Source of the DNA: Alsobacter sp046349155
GTDB lineage: Bacteria; Pseudomonadota; Alphaproteobacteria; Rhizobiales; Beijerinckiaceae
Length of the DNA stretch: 64,000 bases
Direction: 5' to 3'
NCBI GenBank assembly: GCA_046349155.1
Contig: JAXMCW010000002.1
Span: forward strand, 434,001 to 498,000
Below, piece after piece: positions 18,049-28,648 of this stretch (positions are counted from its first letter, which is position 1; the number at the start of each line of letters is the position of its first letter). Made by a program: the position numbers and the translations under genes. The notes under the pieces were generated by a model. It was given only the letters and a program-made list of their open reading frames with translations, was not told the origin of the DNA and did not search any database.

Positions 18049-18270
18049 ATGCAGCACCTGCGCCTTCCCACAGCGTTCGAAGACTCGCCGGACACGGCGA
18101 TCCCGGCGCGCGTGACGAAGCGCAGCCCGATCCGTGCCCTCGGTCGGGTCGGCAAGGGGCTCGCGGCCTTCGTGGTGGGAATCATCATCGGGGCGTCGAC
18201 GATCATGATCGCCGAGACGGTCACGCCGTCGGGCGATGAGCCGCCCGTCATCGACCAGCTGCGGCGGTAG
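18049..18270 (+). CDS. small single-pass membrane protein
   Basis: A 73-residue protein with one hydrophobic helix (GLAAFVVGIIIGASTIMIA, about residues 37-55), a basic N-terminal half and a short acidic tail (SGDEPPVIDQLRR), as in small inner-membrane proteins with the N-terminus inside. No strong ribosome binding site precedes the ATG at 18049, and I recognise no family. It lies between the RND pump and a convergent conserved gene. Confidence 0.45.
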   Translation: MQHLRLPTAFEDSPDTAIPARVTKRSPIRALGRVGKGLAAFVVGIIIGASTIMIAETVTPSGDEPPVIDQLRR

Positions 18271-18336
18271 CCTCCGCTCCGTTCGGCCGGAGCCCTGGTC
18301 CCGCCGCGACGACGCCGGCGCGCGAGGCGCCCGTCC

Positions 18337-18744
18337 TCAGGCCGCGGCCACCGACACGACCTTGAACGTGTGCAGCTCGCCCTCGTCGTCGCGCACGGAG
18401 ACGTACTCGCCCGGGGCGAAGACGTGGTCCCCGAGACGGTAGCCGGCCTCGTCATCCTCCTCCGCCGAGCCGTCATAGTCGAACACCCAGGTGGCCCCGC
18501 CCTGCCCTCCGTGCCGGTGGACGAGATGCCCGAGCTCGTCCTTCTCGCCGGCCCAGAAGCGACGCACCCGGCAGGCGGCGCGGGCTTCGCGCCACGCGGC
18601 GAGATCGAGGCGGCCCGCCGCGTCGAGCGGAGCCACGATGTCGTAGCCGTGCCGGGCGGAGCCGTCGGGATGCTCCTTGGAGCGCGCAAGGTTGAGCAGG
18701 ATGCGCTTCAGGGCGAAGGGGTGTTGGGAATGGGCCTGGGACAT
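18337..18744 (-). CDS. conserved cytosolic protein of unknown function
   Basis: A 135-residue soluble protein starting MSQAHSQHPFALKRILLNLARSKEHPDGSARHGYD when read in pieces, with no membrane segment. It has the look of a widespread alphaproteobacterial hypothetical family: PFALKRIL and ARSKEHPDGSARHGYD near the start, CRVRRFW in the middle, then GHLVHRHGG, WVFDYD and a C-terminal beta-rich part (VFAPGEYVSVRDDEGELHTF). The stop codon is followed by a convergent small membrane gene. No catalytic motif is evident; function unknown. Confidence 0.75.
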   Translation of the reverse strand: MSQAHSQHPFALKRILLNLARSKEHPDGSARHGYDIVAPLDAAGRLDLAAWREARAACRVRRFWAGEKDELGHLVHRHGGQGGATWVFDYDGSAEEDDEAGYRLGDHVFAPGEYVSVRDDEGELHTFKVVSVAAA

Positions 18745-18916
18745 GGGGGACTCCTCCTCGCGGGACCGGACGATGGCCGATCATCGCGCGAGGCGCTCTG
18801 CTGTCCTTGATGTGACGCAACCAGCGCCGCGCCCCCGGGAACGCAGCCGGTCTTCGTCTCCCGCGTGATCGCGCGCCTTTTCCGAAAAGCCGGTCCCTGC
18901 CGTCTCGCGGAGGATC

Positions 18917-20875
<1,959 letters not shown>

Positions 20876-21191
20876 GATATGGCCTTCTCTTCGTCGTCTG
20901 GTGCCGCGCCGGCCGATGCATGTCTCGGGCCGGCCGGGCGCTTGCAGTTCGGGGCGTCCGACTTACCCTCCCCCTCGGCGCTTGCGAGTCGCTCCGGAGT
21001 TCCGGGCCCGCGAGACAGGCCGGGAGGCTCTGCGAACACGAGAGAACAATGCCGCACCGCGCGCCGGGCAGCAACGATGGTCGCCGGAACGTCGTGGAAC
21101 GCCTCGTTCCGCCCGTTTCGCCGGGCCCCGTGGTCGGCTATAACCGCAGGCCTGCCTGCGACGCGCCGCTTCTGAGGCGACCCGGAGTCCT
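20876..21191. promoter_or_regulatory. divergent promoter region
   Basis: 316 bases between the divergent aacS and AsmA-like genes. It contains no supportable gene and no repeat or palindrome that I can see. Confidence 0.35.
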
Positions 21192-23075
21192 ATGAAGAAG
21201 CTCGCCGCCCTCTGCGCTGCCGGCCTGGGCGCGATCGGCCTTGGCGCGGGATTCTCTCCGTGGCCGCTGGCGGGCGACACGGTGCGCCGCCTGCTGGCGG
21301 ACCCCCTCGGCCGCGCCGGCTACGAGATCGTCGACATCCAGGGGGGAGAGATCACGCTCCTCCCCCTGCCCCGCGTCGAGATGAGCCAGTTCTCCGTCCG
21401 CGACAAGCAAGGCGAAACGGCCGTAAGGGCATCCTCCGTCCGCGGATCGCTTCGGTTGCTCGGACTGCCCATGGGCCAGGTGGAACTGGCCGACCTCACC
21501 CTCAACAAGGCGTTCGTCGTGCTGCCGCCGGGGCAGATCCGGGACGGCTTGCGCCGGCTGGCCGGGCTGGCCGAGCCGGGCGAGGACGCGCCGGAGACCC
21601 CGGGCCGCCCGGTCGCTCCGGTGCTCGCCCTCCAGAAGGTGGTGCTCATCGACGGCACGCTGGCCGTCGCCGCCGCCGCCGACAGCCCACCCGAGCCCGT
21701 CCTGACGGCCGTCAACGCCGTGCTGGCCGAGACCCGGGAGGGAACGCTGGACGTGTCCGGTTCCGCCCAATGGCAGGGCCAGACCTTCCAGGTCTCCGGG
21801 ACGGGGCTTCCGTTGCGGGCCGCCCCGTCGGCCGGGGCCAGCCCCGCCTCCCACCCGCTCGACCTCACGCTCAATTCGGCGCTCGGCGATTTCCGGTTGA
21901 GCGGAGAGGCGACGAACGGGTCCAGCATCCAGACATCAGGCGAGCTCGTCGTGAAGTCGCCGGCCGTGGACAGGCTCGCCGAGTGGATCGCCCTCGACCT
22001 GCCGCTGCCGCTCAACGGAGCCTTCGAGCTCTCGGGCACGCTGAAGGCCCAGTCGGGACGGATCGGACTTTCCTCGGTGCGCGTCGTGCTGCCCGCCGGT
22101 CGATTCGACGGCGTGCTCGGCCTGCGCGAGGCGGGCGACCGGTTGTCGCTGGACGGAACGCTCGACACCGATTCCATGGACCTGACGGAAGCGCTGCTTC
22201 CCCTCCTGCCGGCGAGCGGACCGGATGGCTGGTCGCGCGATCCCTTCGACGGGCGGTTGCTGCCGCGCGGCGACGTGGACCTGCGCATCTCCGCGGCCAA
22301 GCTCAATGTCGGTCGACTAAACCTCGCCAACGCCGCCATGACGCTGCTCGGGCGCAACGGGCGCACGGACGCGGTGCTCGGGAACGCCGAACTCTTCAAG
22401 GGCACGGCCAAGGGCCGGCTGTCGGTCTCCAGCGGTCCGCGAGGCTTCGACCTCAAGCTGACCGGCAGCGTCGACAAGATCGATTCGGCCGCTGCCCTGA
22501 CTGCACTGGTCGACCAGCGCCGGCTCGCCGGCATCGCCTCCGGAAGCCTGCAGGTCGAGGGCTCCGGCGACAGCCCCGCGAGCCTCATGCGCTCGCTCGA
22601 AGGCAAGCTGGGCGGAACCATCCGCCAGGGCGAGCTCATCGGCATCAACGTGCCTGACGTGCTCAAGCGGCTCGAGCGCCGCCCCCTGGTGACGGCGCTG
22701 GACGTGAAGGGCGGGCGCACCCCCATCGACAGCGGCGCGATTTCGGCTCGGATCAGCAAGGGCGTTGCGGAGGTCCTGGACGGCCTCATCGTGGCACAGG
22801 CCGCGCGCATCCTGCTGACGGGCCAGGTGAACATCGCCGAGCGCGCCTTCTCCCTCGCCGGGATCGCGCTCCCCGGCGAGCCCCCGGCCGGCGCGGAGCC
22901 GCTGGGCCTGCCCTTCGAGGTGGTCGGGAGCTTCGAGGAGCCGCAGGTCCTCCCCGACGCCAAGGCGCTGATCCGCCGCTCCGGCGCGGCCGCGCCTTTC
23001 TTCCAGCCGCGCCCGGCCGCCGCGCCCGCCGGCGGCCCGGAGGCGCTCGTGCCTCTCGGCCAGCCCCAGCCCTGA
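21192..23075 (+). CDS. AsmA-family protein
   Basis: A 627-residue AsmA-like protein. It begins with a single hydrophobic anchor (MKKLAALCAAGLGAIGLGAGF) and continues as beta-rich repeats (VDIQGGEITLLPLPRVEMSQ, VKSPAVDRLAEWIALDL). The C-terminal AsmA domain is visible in SLMRSLEGKLGGTIRQGELIGINVPDVLKRLE. AsmA/TamB relatives are periplasm-spanning proteins linked to phospholipid transport to the outer membrane and envelope homeostasis. It lies next to, but divergent from, aacS and converges with the potI-like gene, so it is probably its own transcription unit. Confidence 0.85.
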   Translation: MKKLAALCAAGLGAIGLGAGFSPWPLAGDTVRRLLADPLGRAGYEIVDIQGGEITLLPLPRVEMSQFSVRDKQGETAVRASSVRGSLRLLGLPMGQVELADLTLNKAFVVLPPGQIRDGLRRLAGLAEPGEDAPETPGRPVAPVLALQKVVLIDGTLAVAAAADSPPEPVLTAVNAVLAETREGTLDVSGSAQWQGQTFQVSGTGLPLRAAPSAGASPASHPLDLTLNSALGDFRLSGEATNGSSIQTSGELVVKSPAVDRLAEWIALDLPLPLNGAFELSGTLKAQSGRIGLSSVRVVLPAGRFDGVLGLREAGDRLSLDGTLDTDSMDLTEALLPLLPASGPDGWSRDPFDGRLLPRGDVDLRISAAKLNVGRLNLANAAMTLLGRNGRTDAVLGNAELFKGTAKGRLSVSSGPRGFDLKLTGSVDKIDSAAALTALVDQRRLAGIASGSLQVEGSGDSPASLMRSLEGKLGGTIRQGELIGINVPDVLKRLERRPLVTALDVKGGRTPIDSGAISARISKGVAEVLDGLIVAQAARILLTGQVNIAERAFSLAGIALPGEPPAGAEPLGLPFEVVGSFEEPQVLPDAKALIRRSGAAAPFFQPRPAAAPAGGPEALVPLGQPQP

Positions 23076-23087
23076 CGAGCCTCCGGC

Positions 23088-23882
23088 TCAGGCGCGCCGG
23101 CTGCCAAGCGCTCCCTTGCTGACGGCCGACACCACGACCAGCGCGAAGGCGACGATGCCGATGAGAATCGTGCAGGCCGCGTTGATCTGTGGCGTCACCC
23201 CCAGGCGAACCTGGCTGTAGATGCGCATGGGAAGCGTCGTGGCGCCGGGGCCCGACGTGAAGCTGGCGATCACAAGGTCGTCGAGCGACAGAGTAAGCGC
23301 CAGGACCCACCCCGCCGCCACGGCCGGCGCGATCAAGGGCAGCGTGACCTGCAGGAACGTGGCCACTGGCGATGCGCCGAGATCCTGCGCCGCCTCCTCC
23401 AATTGCCGGTCGAAGGTGGCGAGACGGGCCTGAACCACCACCGTGACGAAGCACATGGTGAACGTGGTATGGGCAAGCATGACCGTCCAGAAGCCGCGGT
23501 CGAGGTCAAGCGCCACGAAGAACAGGAGCAGCGAGAGCCCCGTGATCACCTCGGGCATGACCAGCGGCGCGTAGACCATCCCGGTCAGCACCGTGCGGCC
23601 CGCGAACCGCCCGAAGCGGGCCAGCGCGATGGCGGCGAGCGTCCCGAGCACCGTCGCGAGCGAGGCCGAGAGCACCCCGACGCGAATCGTCACCCAGGCC
23701 GCCTCGAGCATGGCCTCGTCCCGCCACAGGGCTGCGTACCAGCGCGTCGAGAACCCGCCCCAGACGGTCACAAGCTTGGAATCGTTGAAGGAATAGACAA
23801 CGAGAATGACGATGGGCAGGTACAGGAAGGCAAAGCCCAGCGCCAGCGAGACCACGTTGAAGGAGGAGAGCCGGCCCTTCAC
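23088..23882 (-). CDS. potI: polyamine ABC transporter permease, PotI-like
   Basis: A 264-residue inner-membrane permease with six predicted helices. The binding-protein-dependent transport (EAA) loop reads EEAAQDLGASPVATFLQVTLP. An N-terminal YLPIVILVVYSFNDSK is typical of PotC/PotI permeases. The GTG start at 23882 overlaps the stop of the potH-like gene (GTGA). With PotH and PotG it forms a putrescine/spermidine-type importer, but a PotF binding protein is not adjacent. The substrate is inferred from family similarity only. Confidence 0.9.
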   Translation of the reverse strand: MKGRLSSFNVVSLALGFAFLYLPIVILVVYSFNDSKLVTVWGGFSTRWYAALWRDEAMLEAAWVTIRVGVLSASLATVLGTLAAIALARFGRFAGRTVLTGMVYAPLVMPEVITGLSLLLFFVALDLDRGFWTVMLAHTTFTMCFVTVVVQARLATFDRQLEEAAQDLGASPVATFLQVTLPLIAPAVAAGWVLALTLSLDDLVIASFTSGPGATTLPMRIYSQVRLGVTPQINAACTILIGIVAFALVVVSAVSKGALGSRRA

Positions 23883-24817
23883 CGCACCTGCTCCATCCGC
23901 CGCGTCTCCAGGTGCCGGTAGACCAGCACCGGGCCGACGATCACGACCAGAAGCACCACGGCGAGCGCCGAGGCGAGAGGCCAGTCCCGGTTGTTGAAGA
24001 ACTCCGTCCATAGCGTGCGCCCGATCATCAGCGTGTCGGACCCGCCGAGCAGGTCGGGGATCACGAACTCGCCGAGTGCGGGAATGAAGACGAGGAAACA
24101 GCCCGCCGCGACGCCGGGCAGGGACAGCGGCACGGTGACCTGCCAGAAGGCGCGCCAGGGCGGCGAGCCCAGATCCCGCGCCGCTTCGATCAGGCTCTCG
24201 TCCATGCGCTCCAGAGCGGCATAGAGCGGCAGGACCATGAAGGGCAGGTAGGAATAGACGAGGCCGATGAGCACCGCGGCGTCGGTATCGAGGATCTCGA
24301 GGGGCTGCACGATCAGCCCGGCGGCCTGCAGGACGGCATTGAGGAGCCCCTCGGGCTTGAGGATGCCGATCCACGCATAGACCCGGATGAGAAAGCTCGT
24401 CCAGAACGGCAGGATCGCGAGCGTCACCGCGATGGAGCGCCAGCGGGCCGGCGTGCGCGCGAGCGCGTAGGCGAAGGGGTATCCGATCAGGAGGACCAGG
24501 AGCGTCGCCGTCGCGGCGAGGCGCAGCGAGGTGAGGAACGAGTCGAGATAGAGCGGCTCGTCCAGCATGAGGCGGAAATTGTCGAGCGACAGGCTGCCGA
24601 GCTTGTCGAGCAGCCCTGCAAGGCCGTCGTCCCACGACAGCGTGGGGGCATAGGGCGGCCGCGCGTTCACGCGCTCGGAAAGCGCGATCTTCAGGACGAG
24701 CCCGAAGGGCGCCAGGAACAGCACGAGCAGCCACACGAATGGCGGCCCGCCCACCAGCCACCGCCGGCGCGCCCAGCCGAGCCGGCCCGCGGGCCGCGAC
24801 ACAGGCGCCTCGCCCAC
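23879..24817 (-). CDS. potH: polyamine ABC transporter permease, PotH-like
   Basis: A 312-residue permease with six predicted helices; the first is PFVWLLVLFLAPFGLVLKIAL. The permease loop IEAARDLGSPPWRAFWQVTVP is the contact for the ATPase, and LPFWTSFLIRVYAWIGIL is typical of PotB/PotH. It lies three bases downstream of potG and overlaps potI. It forms the heterodimeric channel with PotI. Confidence 0.9.
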   Translation of the reverse strand: MGEAPVSRPAGRLGWARRRWLVGGPPFVWLLVLFLAPFGLVLKIALSERVNARPPYAPTLSWDDGLAGLLDKLGSLSLDNFRLMLDEPLYLDSFLTSLRLAATATLLVLLIGYPFAYALARTPARWRSIAVTLAILPFWTSFLIRVYAWIGILKPEGLLNAVLQAAGLIVQPLEILDTDAAVLIGLVYSYLPFMVLPLYAALERMDESLIEAARDLGSPPWRAFWQVTVPLSLPGVAAGCFLVFIPALGEFVIPDLLGGSDTLMIGRTLWTEFFNNRDWPLASALAVVLLVVIVGPVLVYRHLETRRMEQVR

Positions 24818-24820
24818 GGC

Positions 24821-25999
24821 TCAACCTGCCAACAGCACGGCCGCGGCCGGCTCGAAGGTCAGCCAGACGCGGTCCTCCCAGGCGATCGCGCCGGCCTGGC
24901 GGCCGGCATTGGGCCGCGCCACCTTCACCGTCGCCCCCGTGGCGAGGCGGACGCGGAACAAGGTCCAGTCCCCGAGATAGCCGATGTCCCAGACGACGCC
25001 TTCCAGCACGTTGGGCGCATCGCCCGGCCGCTGGGCCCAAAGGCTCAGCTTTTCCGGGCGCACCCCGACGCAGACCGCCTCCCCCGCCCGCACGGGCCGG
25101 TCCGTCGCGACCGCGAGCCTCGCGCCCACCGCCGGGCAGTCCACCTCCACCGTGCCGCCGGCGTGCTCGGCGACGCAGCCGTCGAACAAGGTGATGTCGC
25201 CCACGAAGGCCGCAACCTCGCGCGTGGCGGGCGCCTCGTAGATCTCGGGGGGCGTGCCGACCTGGACGAGGCGGCCGCGCTCCATCATCGCGATCCGGTC
25301 GGCCATGGCCATGGCCTCATCCTGGTCGTGCGTGACCATGATGAAGGTCGTGCCGAGTTCGACCTGCAGGTCCATCAGCTCGAACTGGGTCTCCTCCCGC
25401 AGCTTCTTGTCGAGCGCGCCCAGGGGTTCGTCGAGCAGCAGCACCTTGGGTCGCTTCACGAGCGCGCGGGCGAGCGCCACGCGCTGGCGCTGGCCCCCGG
25501 AGAGCTGGTCGGGCCTGCGGCGCTCCAGGCCGGTCAGCTGGACGAGCCGGAGCATGGCCGCGACGCGTGCGGCGATCTCGTCGCGCGGCAAGCCGTCCTG
25601 CTTCAGCCCGAAGGCCACGTTCGCCTCCACGCTCATGTGCGGGAAGAGCGCATAGGACTGGAACATCATGTTGACCGGCCTGCGGTGCGGCGGCAGCGCC
25701 GCGAGATCCTGCCCCCCGAGCAGGATGCGCCCGGCATCGGGGGTCTCGAAGCCAGCGACCATCCGCATCAGCGTGGTCTTGCCGCAGCCGGAAGGGCCCA
25801 GCAGGCAGAAGAACTCGCGCTCGTGGATGTTCAGCGTCACGCCGTCCACAGCCGCGATCCCGCCGAAGCTCTTGCGGACGGCCTCGAAGCGGATCAACGG
25901 AAGCGCGGAGGGATCGCGCCAGGGGGCGAAGCCGCGGCGCGAGGCCGCGACGGAGCGCGCGCCGGCGCGTTCGCCCGATCGCGGGCCCGGCTCAGCCAT
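24821..25999 (-). CDS. potG: polyamine ABC transporter ATP-binding protein, PotG-like
   Basis: A 392-residue ABC ATPase with Walker A GPSGCGKTT, signature LSGGQRQRVALARAL, Walker B VLLLDEPLGALD and H-loop MVTHDQDEA, followed by a TOBE-type C-terminal regulatory domain (VCVGVRPEKLSLW). The alternative start near LPLIRFEAV would shorten the unusually charged N-terminal 30 residues. The ATG at 25999 overlaps the end of the Crp-family regulator gene by eight bases, which suggests that the regulator and transporter are co-expressed. Confidence 0.92.
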   Translation of the reverse strand: MAEPGPRSGERAGARSVAASRRGFAPWRDPSALPLIRFEAVRKSFGGIAAVDGVTLNIHEREFFCLLGPSGCGKTTLMRMVAGFETPDAGRILLGGQDLAALPPHRRPVNMMFQSYALFPHMSVEANVAFGLKQDGLPRDEIAARVAAMLRLVQLTGLERRRPDQLSGGQRQRVALARALVKRPKVLLLDEPLGALDKKLREETQFELMDLQVELGTTFIMVTHDQDEAMAMADRIAMMERGRLVQVGTPPEIYEAPATREVAAFVGDITLFDGCVAEHAGGTVEVDCPAVGARLAVATDRPVRAGEAVCVGVRPEKLSLWAQRPGDAPNVLEGVVWDIGYLGDWTLFRVRLATGATVKVARPNAGRQAGAIAWEDRVWLTFEPAAAVLLAG

Positions 26000-26678
26000 C
26001 GCTCTGGAGAGCCTCGGTAATGCGTCCCTGCAGGATGTCCGGCTTGTGGATGACGAGTGCGCCGCGCGTCTTCGCCACGATGCCCTCGGCGGTGAGGTGC
26101 GACAATTCCCGCGTCACCTGCTCGCGGCGGCAGCCGATGCGGTTGGCGAGGACATGATGGAAGGGCGGAGGCGAGATGACGCGTTCCCCGACGTCGCCCG
26201 CGCGCGGCGAGGAGAGCCGCAGGATCTCGGAGTAGAGCCGGTGCTTGAGATCCAGCACCGAATGTTCGGTGAGGCGCGCATTCAGCTCGCGGATGCGCCC
26301 CGCCAGCAGCCGCAACAGGCGGTCGTTGACGACGGATGCGGTGCGCAGGATCTCCCGGAAGACGGGCGCCGGCATGATGCACATCTCGCTGCGGATCAGC
26401 GCCGTCACGTTGGCCGAGCGCCTCACCTCGTCGATGGCGGCGAGCTCGCCGAAGAACTGCCCGGACCGCATCTCCCCGAGGATGAGTTCACGCCCCGAAA
26501 TGGTGCGCACGAGCACTCGCACCTCGCCCGCGAGGATGAAATAGACGTCGGTCGAGAGATCCTCGAAGTCGACGATCGTCTCGTCCTCGTCGAATCGACG
26601 AAACGAACAGCGCCGTTCTATCCGCTCGAAGTCGAGATCCGCGTCCTTGAAGAACGCGAGCCGCGCAAGCGACTGCAT
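25992..26678 (-). CDS. Crp/Fnr-family transcription regulator
   Basis: A 228-residue regulator. The N-terminal cyclic-nucleotide-binding fold is visible in VYFILAGEVRVLVRT and SGQFFGELAAIDEVRRSANV (phosphate-binding-cassette region). A dimer helix follows, then a C-terminal winged HTH (VLANRIGCRREQVTRELSHLTAEG). It has no Fnr-type cysteine cluster. Its gene overlaps potG, so it may control polyamine uptake or respond to the cell's nucleotide status; this is inference from position only. Confidence 0.88.
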   Translation of the reverse strand: MQSLARLAFFKDADLDFERIERRCSFRRFDEDETIVDFEDLSTDVYFILAGEVRVLVRTISGRELILGEMRSGQFFGELAAIDEVRRSANVTALIRSEMCIMPAPVFREILRTASVVNDRLLRLLAGRIRELNARLTEHSVLDLKHRLYSEILRLSSPRAGDVGERVISPPPFHHVLANRIGCRREQVTRELSHLTAEGIVAKTRGALVIHKPDILQGRITEALQSDG

Positions 26679-26762
26679 GCCACGCCCCTTTTTCCGCGAT
26701 CATGCTGGGCACAACCGTGGTCGGGGTCAAGATTCGTCGCCCATGGCATGCCGTCGAGACGC

Positions 26763-27668
26763 CTATCCCGAAATCCGGGCCGAGAAACTCATGGCGTGGC
26801 GGCCCGTTGCGCCTGGCTCGAGGAGAATCATTCCCGGCTTCTGGTCGAGGTCGCCCGTGAAGTCCTCGGGATCGCCGCTGCCGCGCCAGCCCTCCACGCA
26901 CAGGAAAGGTGCGCCCGCCCGCGTCCAGAGCACGATCGTCGGCAGGTTTTCGAAGCCGAACGTCAGCGTGTCGCGCGCGTTGCCGAAGCGGACGGAGGCG
27001 CAATTCGCGTCCGCGAAGACCAGCGCATCCCGGCTGAACAGCGAGGGATCGAGGGCAAGGGTCCGGCCGTCGAGCGGGACGCGGCGCCGGCGCGCCGAGA
27101 TCAGCCCGCCCGACGCGATGACCGGAACCTCGCCGGGCACTGGATCGGAAAACTCGACGCGATGGCCGCGCTGCGCGCAGGAGACATCCTCTCCCGGCCG
27201 CACCCCACCGATGGGCCAGGCAAACCCGGGATGCAGGCCGATCGCATAGGGCATCGCTGCCGGACCGACATTGTCGACGGCCATGCGGGCCACCAGCCGG
27301 CCGCCTGCGACCTCGTAGTGCAGCGTCAAGCGGAACGGGAACGGATATCGCCGTCGCGACGCCGCGTCATCGACGAGGACGAGGCTCGCATGGGTCGGCC
27401 CGTGCGCGGCGAGGGTGAAGTCGCAATGGCGGGCGAAGCCGTGCAGTCCGAGCTGGTAGGTCCGCCCGGCGACCCGCACCTCGCCGTTGCGGGTCCAGCC
27501 CACGACCGGGAAGAGGACCGGGCTCCGTTCGGGCCAGAAGGCGGGATCGCCCTGCCACAGGAGTTCGCGCCCGCCCACGCGCCAGGACACGAGTTCGGCG
27601 CCCCGCAAGGCCACCCGGGCGGAAATCTCGCCCTCGCCGATCTGGACGACGTCTGCTCCAACGGCCAT
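26763..27668 (-). CDS. aldose 1-epimerase-like (galactose mutarotase family) protein
   Basis: A 301-residue protein of the galactose mutarotase-like superfamily, which interconverts sugar anomers. Visible signatures are RGAELVSWRVGGRELLW, SPVLFPVVGWTRNGEV, HGFARHCDF (catalytic-type histidine), LHPGFAWP (second conserved histidine) and a late LCVEGWRGSGDPEDF. The ATG at 27668 is chosen because GGGAGGG lies just upstream; a longer in-frame extension would add 40 unsupported residues. It stands just before tRNA-Phe. The actual sugar is unknown. Confidence 0.83.
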   Translation of the reverse strand: MAVGADVVQIGEGEISARVALRGAELVSWRVGGRELLWQGDPAFWPERSPVLFPVVGWTRNGEVRVAGRTYQLGLHGFARHCDFTLAAHGPTHASLVLVDDAASRRRYPFPFRLTLHYEVAGGRLVARMAVDNVGPAAMPYAIGLHPGFAWPIGGVRPGEDVSCAQRGHRVEFSDPVPGEVPVIASGGLISARRRRVPLDGRTLALDPSLFSRDALVFADANCASVRFGNARDTLTFGFENLPTIVLWTRAGAPFLCVEGWRGSGDPEDFTGDLDQKPGMILLEPGATGRHAMSFSARISG

Positions 27669-27864
27669 GTTGCCCTCCCCCGGCATCGGCCGGCTGGAAT
27701 GCGCCTGCGTCGCGCTCAATGCAAGGACCGGATGCAAGGACCGGCTTTTGCCGTCCCGCCCTCGGCCTTGCCGGATCGCGGGCGACAAAATGCTGCGCCG
27801 GGGGTGTGGACAGGCCGCCCCCCACCCACTATAACCCCGGCCGTTCGCCCGCTCAGGCCGGCGC

Positions 27865-27940
27865 GCCCAGGTAGCTCAGTTGGTAGAGCATGCGACTGAA
27901 AATCGCAGTGTCGGTGGTTCGATTCCGCCCCTGGGCACCA
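27865..27940 (+). tRNA. tRNA-Phe (GAA anticodon), integration target
   Basis: A 76-base cloverleaf. The acceptor stem GCCCAGG pairs with CCTGGGC before ACCA, the D-loop is TAGCTCAGTTGGTAGAGCA, the anticodon is GAA in the loop CTGAAAA, and the T-arm is GGTGG-TTCGATT-CCGCC. The final 17 bases double as the left attachment site of the integrated element, which restores the 3' end of the gene. The tRNA therefore remains intact. Confidence 0.95.
27924..27940 (+). other. attL core within tRNA-Phe
   Basis: The 17 bases TCCGCCCCTGGGCACCA form the 3' end of tRNA-Phe and recur exactly at 51295-51311. The sequences diverge outside the core, as expected for tyrosine-integrase sites in a tRNA 3' end. Confidence 0.9.
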
Positions 27941-27984
27941 TCACCCTAATTTAACTCTGAAAACCTTGGCGTTTTGCCTTCAGC

Positions 27985-28022
27985 AGTCCCACTACGCATA
28001 ACTTTACCTGCAAAGTGGGACT
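27985..28022. repeat. inverted repeat next to attL
   Basis: Nine-base arms AGTCCCACT (27985-27993) and AGTGGGACT (28014-28022) flank a 20-base spacer, 45 bases inside attL. The 10-mer CCTTGGCGTT occurs on either side of this inverted repeat (27964-27973 and 28105-28114). Such paired repeats near an att core could be arm-type recombinase or excisionase sites, but no binding data support it. Confidence 0.45.
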
Positions 28023-28074
28023 TGGCTGTTCCGCGAGCGTTCTGCCGGCACTCGGTTCGATCACGTCGCGCGCC

Positions 28075-28100
28075 TGCCAAAACTGCCAAAATGCCAAAAG
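28075..28100 (+). repeat. TGCCAAA-unit repeat, copy 1
   Basis: Three units TGCCAAAA, CTGCCAAAA and TGCCAAAAG read consecutively on the plus strand, about 135 bases from attL and in a region without a supported gene. The same element recurs at 29776, 39169, 40730 and 43551. Confidence 0.8.
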
Positions 28101-28171
28101 CCCACCTTGGCGTTCTGCTGCATGCGCTGCCGCCGCAAGACCATGACGCCTGAAATGCTCGTATCGGCACG

Positions 28172-28366
28172 TCAGTCCATGACACGAGGCCGGCGAGAGT
28201 CGATCGCGATGGTGTGCAGCAAGCGATCGATCCGGACCATGTTCTGTTTCAATCCGTCGCTTACGGCCTTTCCCGAGGCGGAGCGGGGCTGCACGAGCTG
28301 ATCGAGGAGGCGCAACGAAGCCTGTATCGACTTCAACTGATCGGTGACGTCGTCGGTGATGCACAC
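28172..28366 (-). CDS. small hypothetical protein, first gene inside attL
   Basis: A 64-residue, mostly helical, soluble protein (DDVTDQLKSIQASLRLLDQL, DGLKQNMVRIDRLLHTIAI). The GTG at 28366 has a near-perfect AGGAGG five bases upstream, which decides the start over the GTG at 28390. No family is recognised. It reads toward attL and has no gene between it and the att core apart from repeats. Confidence 0.6.
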   Translation of the reverse strand: MCITDDVTDQLKSIQASLRLLDQLVQPRSASGKAVSDGLKQNMVRIDRLLHTIAIDSRRPRVMD

Positions 28367-28390
28367 TTCACCCTCCTGGGTAAGTTGCAC

Positions 28391-28648
28391 TCACGGCAAG
28401 GGAACGCGGCTGTACGTAGAATCCCTTATGGAGCGGGGTCCTGCAAGTTAGGCTTTTTCAATATGGCTAAGCTGCAGCCTACACCCCGAAGCAGGCTGTG
28501 ACCAATGGAGTTGCGCCCCCGGCCTGGTGACCGAGGGCGCTGCGCAGTCAGGAGATGAGCTGCGCAGGGTCGAGAATGCTGGTTCACAGACCCGTGGGCT
28601 CAACCGTCGCGCTCGCGGTCGGTTCCCAACTTGTGGCAGCCAGTGGCC
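28391..28648. other. non-coding region with two hairpins
   Basis: 258 bases without a supportable gene. It contains a ten-base imperfect inverted repeat at 28513-28540 (GCGCCCCCGG against CCGAGGGCGC) and directly after it CTGCGCA...TGCGCAG at 28540-28567. Neither is followed by a T-run, so they may be binding sites or mRNA hairpins rather than terminators. Confidence 0.4.
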
